A DNA stretch of 11,551 nt from Spirogloea muscicola (lineage: Eukaryota; Streptophyta; Zygnematophyceae; Spirogloeales; Spirogloeaceae): contig WELB01000190.1 in NCBI GenBank assembly GCA_009602725.1, forward strand, positions 88,723-100,273. Reading direction: 5' to 3'. Under the pieces are notes generated by a model. It was not told where the DNA came from, ran no database searches, and saw nothing but the letters and a program-made list of their open reading frames with translations. The translations under genes and the position numbers were made by a program. Of this stretch, positions 1-9,192 are shown piece by piece (within the stretch, counting starts at the first letter, position 1; every line of letters begins with the position of its first letter).

Positions 1-1959
1 CGCCGCCGCCGTCGCCGCCGCCTCCGGCGACGACGACCGCCTCGACGGCGGCGGCCACCACGGCGGCGCCTGCTACTGCCTCCGCTGCTGCATGCGCTGG
101 TTCCTCCGCCTGGTGCCGCCCCCCCCTCCCTCCCTCCCTCTACCCAAAACCCCAAACCCCTCTCTCCCCATCCACCTCTCTCGCGCCCAGAGAGTGGCAG
201 CGCTGGTCGTGGGCAGCGCCGTCACCGGCTGCCACGGCCGCCGCCGGGGCCCATGCCGGAGCGCCGCCAGCGCCGAGGCCGGGCTGCCCGGGAGCCTCTG
301 CCGGCGATGCCCAAAGTGTCGTGACCACTCTGTGAGCGGCACCCAGTAAAAAGAACAGCCTCTCGGCTGGTCCGAGCTCCACGGCAGGGCGGCACCTCGC
401 TCGTCTCGCATGAGCACTGCCGCCACGCTGGCCTTGGCCGGCGGCCGGCGCATGTCTCAGAGCCGAACCCAGTAGCCTCATGACGTTCCGCCGCGACATG
501 GGCGACTTGGCGCAGCCACCGCACTTCGCCGCACCCTGAGCCGAGGCCCTATCTTGGCTGCCGCAGTACTCGCAGCTCGTCGAGGGCTCGGAGGGCTCCA
601 TGCGCGAGGTCGCCGGCAGCTCGGTGCTGCAGGGCGGCTCCGCCTCCTCCGCCACCGCCGGCCTGCTGCCGGCGCCCGACAGCGCTATGTCGCTGCCAGA
701 CTCCTTCCGGCCGCCGCTGCGGCAGCCGCTGCCCTACGACACGGAGTCGCGCTACCTGCGGGTGCGCGACGGCCTCGTGTTGCGCCGCGAAAAGGCCGGC
801 ACCAACAGCTACCATGGCGACATCGAGGCCCTGCGCCGGACCAGGTCTCTGACAGTGGCTGCTTGGCCTTCCTCTTGCATTAGTTTCTGCCAGAATTTCG
901 CATCACGAGGTGTCGAAGTTGGATGTCCAGCTCAACAATTTGATTTGAGGGTCGTCAATGTTTTGTTTGTGCTTTGCCAGCGAGATGGGCGAGGCGATGG
1001 CAGTCATGCAGCGGCGCGCGGCCAGCGACCCCGAGGACTCTGCGTCGAGCACCGCAGCCGCATCTGGGCCCCTGCGGCCAGACTCGCCCCTCCTTAAGCA
1101 GCAGGCGTCGTCTGCGCCGTCGGCCATCCCCCGCAACGAGTCTCTCATGTCGCTCAGCGCCGACGAGGACTTCTGTCCAACCTGCCTTGAGGGTAGGCAT
1201 ATTCTCATTTGAGGCCGTCATCTTGGATGCTAATGTCGAAAGGAAGGCAAAATTCAATCACCAAGGTTGCATTTGCTTGTAGTCAGGCAATCCTCGGCCT
1301 ACGCGCTGCCTCGCGCCCGCTGAAGCAGCCAGCGCTTTGTGCTTATGTCATCAGCTCTATGCATCAGACAGCCTACCAAGGTTTAGCTGGCTGGAGCGAG
1401 AATGGTTGCAGGCTTCTTCACAACTGCTGTGTTTATGTGCTGCGCACCTATGTGACTTATTGTCTTCTCAGTATAACTGCATCTTGTGTTGCTGCTGAAG
1501 ATCAATAAGCTTGAACCGGGAATTGTCTTGTCGTCCTCCAGGCTATACAAATGAAGACCCCAAGATCATGACAGCATGCGGTCACCACTTCCATCTTGGG
1601 TGCATATACGAATGGATGGAGCGCAGCCACAAGTGCCCCGTCTGTGACAAGGTAATTCTCCTGTCTAGCGTCTTCTTATCAGCTTGCTTCATCACAGTAG
1701 CAAGCACTGCGGGCGCTAGCTACTGTGATTCAGTCGTAAGCAACTGCTCACGTGATTGTCAAAGATCGTGCATGCATTTAGCATGCTCGTGGCGCACTAT
1801 TTGGTGACTGCGAGGGTGACGATGCAAGTAGCAAGTACCAAGGAGAGCAGTTTTACCCTGGGTTATGCCACTGCAGAGTGGTGTCATATCACTGACTGCG
1901 ATGGGCCTCACTGCGCCGGCCTGTGGATGCAGGAAATGATATTTTCGGAGAGTCTATGA
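1..1959 (+). CDS. RING-H2 E3 ubiquitin ligase, At3g02290-like (5' end outside window)
   Basis: Predicted E3 ubiquitin ligase; the RING-H2 finger would bind an E2 and pass ubiquitin to an unknown substrate. Coding exons are <1-112, 567-844, 981-1192, 1542-1651 and 1933-1959. Every intron is GT-AG, and phases match at each join (0, 2, 1, 0), giving 245 residues plus TGA in the window. The first exon (frame from base 2) has a cysteine cluster, CYCLRCCMRW, like the Cys-rich start of plant relatives. Exon 2 holds the family block LPDSFRPP, LPYD, DGLVLRREK. The finger is C195-x2-C198, C213-x-H215-x2-H218-x2-C221, C232-x2-C235, a C3H2C3 pattern lying at the C-terminus as in the plant family. All eight ligands are present. 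The last exon adds only EMIFSESL. The first donor (GTGCCG) is weak but joins RL to YSQL in frame, as plant relatives suggest. The start codon lies upstream of the window. It converges with the GRAS gene. Confidence 0.88.
119..141 (+). repeat. pyrimidine tract (CCCT)n just inside intron 1 of the RING gene
   Basis: An uninterrupted run of C and T with a CCCT unit begins six bases after the donor of the first intron (113-566). It is a simple repeat. It sits at the 5' end of the intron rather than at the acceptor, so it is not the usual polypyrimidine tract. Confidence 0.6.
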
Positions 1960-2735
1960 GCCCTCTGGTGACAGGCCAGACTGCATTGACTGCATGTTTG
2001 GCTCTCCTCAGAAGATCCACGTGAGGCAGATAGTGATCAGTGAGAAATTGGCGTACCACTCCCCTTCTCTCTCAACAACCGGGACTTCACAGCGCCTCTG
2101 ATGCCCAACAGTGAAGACGAGCACCCAAGTACTAGGTGCTGACATGATCACGTGATGATTACGGGGTCCTGACATGCTGGGCAGTCACCCCTGGCGGCTG
2201 GGCTCAGAGCAGCTTTCTCGAGTGGCAGAAGTGGGGCACACGAATTTGTTGGAGCCATGTTCTTGAATATAGCACTGCTTCTGATTGTTCAGCAGCAGAT
2301 TGATGCAGGGCTCTGTGCCCTCCACATAATCTTGAGGACTTGGGCTTCAGAACTGGAATGTGATGTACATTATCGGCCTCCTATTGTGTCTTGCCCCACG
2401 CAAGAGGTGGCCGGGTGGCCGCTTCATGTTGTTCCGCAGTCATTGCCTGCATAGCTTCGTGAACTGTGGTCGAGCATGTCTGTAGCTAAACGAATGGCCC
2501 CTGGCCCGACAGTGAAGGAGTGCAAGGCTTGCAAGCATTCGATGAGCTCTTGGATTCTGTTGTAATGCCAACTCGGAAGCCTAAGAGTGCTAGATCAATG
2601 ATGTGATGACTTTTGTACAACACTTTTGAGAAGTTGCCCAGTAATTGTCAAGCTTGGGCAGAGGCTCTAAAAATGGTGAGCATCAAACTCCAGAGCATTT
2701 GCTTAAAAGCATGCAGCCCTCAAAGGGAAAGTCCA
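1960..2735. other. Convergent 3' intergenic region
   Basis: This stretch separates the stop codons of the RING gene (plus) and the GRAS gene (minus). I see no conserved coding pattern on either strand; the reading frames inside are short and resemble no family. It must hold both 3' untranslated regions. A plus-strand TGTAA occurs at 2561-2565. I found no TGTAA for the minus strand, so the GRAS 3' end is not placed. Confidence 0.7.
2561..2565 (+). terminator. Candidate TGTAA poly(A) signal of the RING gene
   Basis: TGTAA is the common polyadenylation signal of green algae. This copy lies about 600 bases after the RING stop and before the end of the opposing GRAS coding region. A pentamer can occur by chance, so the assignment is tentative. 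Confidence 0.4.
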
Positions 2736-5700
2736 CTATGATGTGAGCGAGGACTTCTGAGACGAGGCCGGTTGCCACGCTGACATAGCAATGAGGGGCC
2801 GGTCCTGCCAAGTCAAAATGAGGCTGCTCTCATCCTGCTCCAGCAGTCCGTACCCCTTCCTGTATGTCTGCAACAAGCCCTGATAAATGCAAGTAGCAAA
2901 GTGGTTCAGAGGGCAATTCTCTAGACAGTAGATACCGTGCAGGACACCGCCAATGCTCGCAGGTGAAGGAAATGGTTGTCAATTACAGCACAAGGATGTG
3001 AAGACTGAGCATTAACAGAAGTCAAAACAGCCATAGGAACCCCTTGACCTATAGATTCTCCTGCACTTGGCCACACCAAAGCAGATTATGAGAGAGTCGA
3101 TTGATAGGATGTCTTACATTCACTGTATGTATTACAGAAGGAACCAGCGACCGCCCAATGAAGCCCGCTGAGACCAGCCTCCTTTGCCACTGGCCGAGCG
3201 ACTCCTGCCGCTCAACGCGATCTTGTCCTTCAGCAGCTACCACATTCACAATGGCCCTTCCCAGCACCTGCACGGGACAAAGCATGTCGCTGACAATCTG
3301 TTTGGCCCTACATTACTGAGCCTATGCCTATATGAAGGTCAACTTTGTGCACAACTCTCTATCATGCATGTCCTACAGTAACTAGCTCATTTGTATGGCG
3401 CCTCTCCTGTCAGACCCATCTGATGGCTCGAAGTGAAGTGCAACACAATGCAAATTCAGCTCTACTACAACATATTATACATGCATATCAGAGGCCTACT
3501 GATCAATCACAACCAGCAGAGAGGTGGCTGGCTCACAAATCCGAACCATGGCTGCATGTACGCACCTGTTGCTCAAAGACTCGTCGTGCAGTGACATCGC
3601 GAGGGATGGAGGCATCAATTGAGTCAAATAGCCCAGCATAGTAAAACAGGGCCTCATAAAAGCGAGCCAGGAAGAATGGGGAGTTGTGATTAGTATTTTG
3701 CTCCACAAGAGTCACAACCTGCAAGTAGTAATTGTATAATAAGTGGATAGCTCTGCAGGTCTTGCTTCACTGCAATTGAAATAGCTGTGAAATGACTGCT
3801 GTAAGTATTGGTCACTACAGGCAATGTCCTTGTCGATCTCATCAATCACATCTACTCCCATGCTCTTCAGTAGTGTGAGTGCATGGCATGCGCTGCTTAT
3901 ACCTTGGGCTTGAGCCCATGAATTGTTCGTAGCACAGCATTTCGAGGATTAGAAGGTGTTACTGATTCATCGAGGAGCTGCACACTTGCACATTCAGCTA
4001 CATCAGTGCACCGTTGGCAAGTTGTAAGTACATCGCTACATCACCAACCTATGCATCGCAACTCAGCTGCTGTACGGGAATGTGCTGCTAGCTGGGGCTT
4101 CCCCTCAGCCATGAAAGCTGTGGAAATGACTTTCTCACAGCTCTTGTGCTCTTTGCCTCCTATCTTGGTTGAGTAAAAGACCAGCCCAATAAGTAGGACA
4201 CACTTGTCCAGTAGCATTCACAGGAAGGAGTCCACCATTTTGTTGAATCAGAGCCTTGCGATCACTTCTAGAAAACTCTGATTGAGTTACCTGATGCAAT
4301 CGAAGTGCACAATTGACTGCAACAGCGTCGCCCTCGCGGAGGTTGAGCATACAGGACGATACTGCCTCCAGTTTGGAAGGTACTTTCTCGTACTCGAAGG
4401 GCACGCCCCACTTAGCAGCCACCTCCTTGAGCCTCTCGCCGGCCTGGACGATGCAGTATGCTCGTCTTTCTCCAACAATCGGCAAATCAATGCCTGTTAT
4501 CCTCAAGCTGGGTGGGCCGCCTGGACGAGCCCCCAGAGCCTGATGCATGGTCCGGCAGCCGAAATGTCCAGTGTTACAGCATGCTTGGCCAAGAATGAGC
4601 TACTCCTAGTTATGCCTAGTAAGCTACGGTGCTGCATCAAGCATAGATTAGATCCTTTATATGACAACAATCACCTGTATAAGTGGTGGCCACTGAATCC
4701 CATGACCAATTCCAAAGTCAATGATGTGTACACTGTCTTCCCCCTCAAAGGCCTCCAGAATCGTGCTATTTGCTGCCACTTGGCCGAATGTCAAATAGGG
4801 GCTAGCATTCACCAGCACCTTTAAAGATCAGAGAATGAGCACAATACATAACAGTCAGCAGCAGACTTGGAAATGGGCCTCTTTGATTAAAGACTTTAGA
4901 GACCCCTCTGCCCCGTCTTACAGAGCAAAATAAGAATGCAATAGAGCGACTTCTTAAATATGTGTGTATACACAATGGGATAATACATTATCAGAAGCTG
5001 CTTCAGTTGCACATGTGGTTGAAAGAGACAGAACCTTTTGATTTCAGAGAGGCTTCTGCTTCTAGTGTATGGCACGAAGTGACTTTCAAAGTGCCATTTA
5101 CCCATGAGACCTCTAAAATACCTGAAACGACATCATGAGACTCTGGCCACAATCGGGGCCCTTGTACTCTGGCGGCAAGATAGCTGCATTAGGCTCCATG
5201 ACGGGACCTCCAGACAATTTTGCCAGCAGGCCCTCCAGGAAGTAAGCAGACAGTCTTTGTGAAGCATCACCATACACAGAAGCCATGGTGTTGAGCTTCT
5301 CCATCAACTTATGTGCCTGTCTCCAGGTAACAGAAACACGAATAAGTAAGCACCTCATTAAGCTTTCTTGTCAAACAATCAACATGTGTAGTTTCAGCCC
5401 ACCACTGCGAGAAGCTCTCAGTGCAGGTGAACAGATATTCACAATGAGGCTGGAGGCCAGGTGCACCTTCGCCTTGTCGTTTGCAACTATGGCCTTAGCA
5501 ACATCAACGAGTAGCTCAATTGGATTGATATCTTCCTCCTCCTCCAATTCCCCTGCCTCCTCCTTGGCCCTGACTGGGTTACTGCTAGATACTGCCACGG
5601 TTGCCTCTGGACTGCTCCCATGTGTGTCATGTATATTAGACACAACACCACTGATCTCTCTGTGCTTCACAACCCCTGAGGCAGAGCGGCCAACCTCCTG

Positions 5701-7357
5701 GGCAGCCTGTACCTCCCTGTGACGCTTTTTTCTGCGGTTGGGATTGAAGAGCTCAGGGTGAGGGGTGGGGATAGGGAAGATCGAAGTCCCATCCAATGGC
5801 TGCTGCTGGACTTGCACAGCGCCAACACTGGTCCCCCTTGAATCATTCAGGCGGTCAAGGTCGACAACATCAAAAACCTCAGGCGCGTCTTCTTCGGAAG
5901 GTAGGAGATGCTCCAGCTCATAAAACGCGTCATGGAGGCCATCCAACCCCCTGAAGAAGTCCTCTCCTGCAATGTCTGCATTGACTCCCTCCTGTGCAGC
6001 AGAACTCAAGTCAAGCTTGACCAGCATTTGCAGGCATAGACCAGAGCTAGAAGCTCTCCAACATTTATCTAAATGATTCATCCAACTTCCTTGACGTAAA
6101 GAGGAGTAGGGTAACCAGGTTAGTGGCAAGGTGGGCAGTAGATGAGGGTCATCACCAATAGCCGAGCAGGCCTCCATGAGGTCAAGAGTTTTGACAATTT
6201 TAGAAATATTCTACAGACAATCCGAGCAAGTTGTGTCACAGTAGAGGGTTTACCCCGTTCTCCAGCCTCTCTGCATAGAAGGTGCTGAAGAAAGATGACA
6301 GGTCCTGCTCCTCACTAGAAGCTTTGGCCTTGACACCATCACCAACATCACTTTCTGCAATAGTTGCTGCACAGTCGACGTAAGGTGAGATGGCTGTCAC
6401 AGTCTGTCCAACAACTGACTGGTGCAACGTAATATAGTAACGTAAATAATGTAGCGTAATAACGTATATATGATCTAGTGCGTCAGAATCATGCGCTGAC
6501 ATTCATCAGAAGTCAACTGAAAGGGGGGCATTGGCACAGTCGTACCACAATTTCTCATGCCTACAAGGTCTGGCCAATGTAACATAAGAGGCAACACGCA
6601 GAGGGTCCAAATGACTGACGAGGCTTTGGACTGGGCAATGAAGCCAAGACAAAAGTATAAGCAAACAACCTCCGGCAGAGGATGAGGCAGAGCTAGCCTC
6701 GGTGACCAGGTTTGCGCGAGCGATGGAGCTCTGTGTTCGAGCGAAGAGTCTCTCAAGCTCTCCCTTGAGATTCTTGTGGGGGGTCGGCTGCTCCTTGCCG
6801 ACCATGCTTTCCGCTGCCCAAGCAGCTCCACAAGCAGGGCGTCAGATATAGGAGTCAGGAAAGAACGCTACTTATCCCCATCTGCGTGTCAACTCTCGCA
6901 GCTCTCTTGAGCACTGCGATGGTTCTATCAGGAGAGCATTAGGGACACGGAGGTTGGAATCGGGCGCCCTGTGTCAGGCAGATCCTCCGTCAGTACGCCA
7001 GCAACTGCCACTCTTCGCCATGTGAAGGGCATGTCCATTCCAGACGGTGGTCCATCGATTGACTACACCCACCGCTGTCGTCAAAGTCGTCCCAAGCAGC
7101 CGGTACCACAGCCAAGGGGCCGGACGATCACCTGAGGACGGGGATGCAGCTTTGGGGCTTCCGCTGGCCCCCGGGAGCTGCGTGCGGAGCCACGCCTGCT
7201 GCAGCTGTGACGCGAGATCGATGTCCGGCCGCCCCGGCTTGACTGGCAGCGGCTTGCTCTTGGCCTGGCTCCCGCCCTTGGCAGCCACCATCCCGGCGGC
7301 AGCGGCCTTGGCGCCCTCGGCCTCCCCGCCCGGCCTCACTTCCACCGCCGCCGGCAT
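2736..7357 (-). CDS. GRAS-domain transcription regulator, 11 exons
   Basis: GRAS proteins are plant nuclear regulators with a Rossmann-type core; subfamilies act in gibberellin, root and symbiosis signalling. This one is not assigned to a subfamily. Exons (minus): 7357-7132, 6813-6670, 6393-6254, 6210-5467, 5316-5122, 4818-4675, 4539-4291, 3977-3903, 3718-3566, 3267-3118, 2879-2736. All introns are GT-AG and phases agree (1, 1, then 0), giving about 787 residues and a TAG stop. The GRAS domain spans 398 to about 776: LHR1 from [14 protein letters not shown] through [18 protein letters not shown] at 513-517 with QW following; LRITGI; LHR2 with LHQLL at 612-616; PFYRE-type [13 protein letters not shown] and [13 protein letters not shown] at 707-710; SAW at 773-775. 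The extension (1-397) has a basic NLS-like RRKKRHRE near 329 and an acidic run before LHR1. No DELLA motif is visible. The start has A at -3. The least certain parts are the exon 3/4 junction and residues 190-240. Confidence 0.9.
6211..6253 (-). other. Predicted 43-nt intron in the GRAS gene
   Basis: Without splicing, the frame from exon 3 (ending ERLENG) meets TGA after five codons. The nearest consistent fix is a 43-nt intron, GTAAAC to CTGTAG, both ends phase 0, resuming at [19 protein letters not shown]. An alternative acceptor ending in GAG at 6173-6172 gives an 82-nt intron and resumes at ACSAIG, also in frame. Other introns in this gene are 135-318 nt. The CTGTAG acceptor is the better splice site; the 82-nt length is the more usual. 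I cannot decide between them. Confidence 0.5.
6427..6467. repeat. Degenerate ACGTAA repeat in GRAS intron 2
   Basis: ACGTAA occurs at 6427-6432 and 6440-6445, with GCGTAA at 6454-6459 and ACGTAT at 6462-6467, in an AT-rich setting. This is a short decayed tandem repeat within the intron spanning 6669-6394. No function is suggested. Confidence 0.5.
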
Positions 7358-7565
7358 GATCGCCGCAGGCCCCGCGCAGAGGCTCGGCTAAGGCGACGGC
7401 GCCGGCGGCGGCGGCGCCACTGGTATTCAGCGCAAGCTACCGACGACTGGGACGACGATGCCGCTTGTGGAACGACGTGGTTCTGGACGGCAGCTCAGCG
7501 GGCTGCCATTGCGGCCCGCCCGTCAGCGCAGCAGGGCGCGGCGCTGGGCTGCGGCCGCGCCCGCC

Positions 7566-7606
7566 GCGGAGCGCGGCGCCGCGTCCGGCGCGGAGCGCGG
7601 CGCCGC
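7566..7606. repeat. Two direct copies of a 17-bp GC-rich unit
   Basis: The 17-mer GCGGAGCGCGGCGCCGC occurs at 7566-7582 and again, identically, at 7590-7606, a 24-bp period. A shortened relative (GCGCGGCGCCG) appears near 7676. The unit contains the palindrome GGCGCC. It lies about 210-250 bp upstream of the GRAS start. Confidence 0.7.
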
Positions 7607-7648
7607 ATGCGCGAGAGAGGATGGCGGCAATGGCTGTGAAAGGCCTTA

Positions 7649-8029
7649 GCCCATAGAGGAGTGATCAGGGTTCGAAGCGCGGCGCCGACGCTCCGGGGGG
7701 GGGGCGGGCGCGAAGCCCTACCGACACGCCAACCCTTGGCCCAGCTCTACCACCCCAATCATCCATAACAGAGTCTCGCTTAAATAGGCTCATCAAGCGC
7801 GGAGCGGAAAGCCAGCGGGCCCGTCGCAGTCCCCCAGCCAGCACGCGCCTAGAGACGTTGATGAGAGACGTGCTCGCCCATAGAGAGAAGGCGCGCGGGG
7901 CGCATGAATTGAAAGGGAGGCCAATTCAAGCCAATACATTGTTCAGGCAGAGTCGAGTGCAGACTAAACAATGCTACATAATACGGAGACCTTAATCTAA
8001 GGTACCCAAGATGACATTAGCCCATAGAG
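7649..8029 (+). repeat. GCCCATAGAG decamer, three copies
   Basis: The exact decamer occurs at 7649-7658, 7876-7885 and 8020-8029, all in the same direction. The first and third copies extend to a shared 13-mer, TTAGCCCATAGAG. They fall in the region upstream of the GRAS gene. They could be regulatory sites or remnants of a dispersed repeat; the sequence does not decide. Confidence 0.5.
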
Positions 8030-8342
8030 AAGAGGGGCTGACAAAGCCAGCCCGAAAAGAACGGACAATGTCTGAAGCCAAAGAAAGAGGAGCCGAAAAA
8101 GGACAACACTACAAAACACTGCAGAACACGTAGACGATGCAGAGGGAAGCTCAGTACCCACGAGTGAGCAGGTCTGATGGAGCTGCATCTTGTTTGGGCT
8201 GGCTTTTCCAGCCCCTATCCTCAATTGGCGAGCACTTTCTTCGTGGTGTCACGCCGGTTCCTCAATGGACGTGAACGACTAAAGTCTTGACATAAAGCAG
8301 GTGTGTGAAGTGATACGGCGCCGGGTTATGCGCGCAAGCCGA

Positions 8343-8404
8343 CGAGGCGGGGAGGCCTCGGGACGCTGGTTAAGCCCCAACCGGGATGCCCCGACCTTCC
8401 CGGT
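8343..8404 (+). other. Cluster of inverted repeats, possible structured RNA or DNA hairpins
   Basis: CGAGGC (8343-8348) pairs with GCCTCG (8355-8360) over a 6-nt loop. ACCGGGA (8380-8386) pairs perfectly with TCCCGGT (8398-8404) over an 11-nt loop. A weaker GGTT/AACC pair (8368-8371 with 8379-8382) competes with the second stem. The block is GC-rich within a less GC-rich area. I could not match it to tRNA, snRNA, SRP or RNase P RNA. Hairpins of this size arise by chance in GC-rich DNA. Confidence 0.2.
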
Positions 8405-9013
8405 CCGCCCAACCCCAGCCATGCTTAACACACTCGCAGTTATCACCCTCTACGCCCTCTTCATCGCACTTATGCCCTTTATCACTGAGTGCACACTCCA
8501 TCTTTCCACACTGGAAGTGTCTCTCTCTATCTCTACTTCAGTGTCCTTGCCCGCCCCCCCCACTCTACCAAAGGGCCGGTTGGCATAGCAAGAAATAAGC
8601 AGCAGGGAAGAACCCCATGTGTTGATATGTATTGCCCTTTGCGGCTCTGGCCCTCCATCAATCAGCATGCTGGTTTTGCATCCATCCCTTCCATCTGGCT
8701 TCTCACCGCTCTTCACATCAGTAGTAACCCAGCTTCTGTACAACTTCTGCACCAGTCACAGCTCACTCCCCCGCCTAGCTCCTCACTGTCACTGCGCTCC
8801 ACAGGAACTTCTTCTGACGACCACTAGTCATCATCAATCAGGTAGTAGCGTGTACTGACTGTCTCTCCTATCTTGCCAGGGACTTACAACCTACCGGGAT
8901 TGCATGGTCAGGAAGAATGGCAGCAGGTTGTTGTTTTTTGTATTTCTCCACTACCCAATCCACAACTCTCACCAAGTTTGATAAAAGTCTTCCATATCAC
9001 GCAGCATACATGA

Positions 9014-9018
9014 TTACA
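9014..9018 (-). terminator. Candidate TGTAA poly(A) signal of the DUF3783-like gene
   Basis: TTACA on the plus strand reads TGTAA on the minus strand. It lies about 175 bases after the TGA proposed at 9195-9193. Other minus-strand copies at 9463-9459 and 8888-8884 could serve instead, so the choice depends on where the last exon ends. Confidence 0.35.
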
Positions 9019-9192
9019 ACCCCTTCATTTGATAGCCCATCTATGGTAGCCCTGCTTCCTCAAACCTCATCCACTTGACTCCACTGTTGTCCTCTGAGCA
9101 TGCGGCAAGCACATGGTACCTGACAAAAAGGTTCAAAGCTCCCCGAGAGTAGCTTCCAATTGGAAAAGCAAAAGCGGGGCCCTTGCTAAAAG

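Larger units (their letters stand above)
7358..9013. other. Region without a supported gene; GRAS promoter expected near 7358-7720
   Basis: The stretch lies upstream of the GRAS start and downstream of the DUF3783-like gene. Its first 350 bases are very GC-rich and include a ten-G run at 7695-7704; the GRAS 5' UTR and promoter probably lie here. The rest has mixed composition and only short reading frames. One minus frame (7997-8224) gives a hydrophobic peptide and one plus frame (8301-8588) has a hydrophobic stretch. Neither matches a family I know, and both lean on non-ATG starts. I saw no tRNA, rRNA or transposon. Confidence 0.55.

Noticed and set aside
4282-4824. 180-codon plus-strand frame
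   Set aside because: It is antisense to GRAS exons 6 and 7, whose minus-strand translation contains clear VHIID and LRITGI motifs.
7458-7656. Two overlapping plus-strand frames in the GC-rich stretch
   Set aside because: They are Arg/Ala-rich frames typical of GC-rich DNA, without motif or gene context.
7663-7680. GGTTCGAA resembling a tRNA T-loop
   Set aside because: The flanking bases do not form the five-pair T stem, and no acceptor or anticodon arm was found around it.
7997-8224. Minus-strand frame for a hydrophobic peptide
   Set aside because: It begins with TTG, resembles no family, and there is no splice or codon support. The hydrophobic run may come from composition alone.
8301-8588. 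Plus-strand frame with a possible membrane segment
   Set aside because: It starts at GTG, covers low-complexity C/T-rich sequence, and has no family resemblance.
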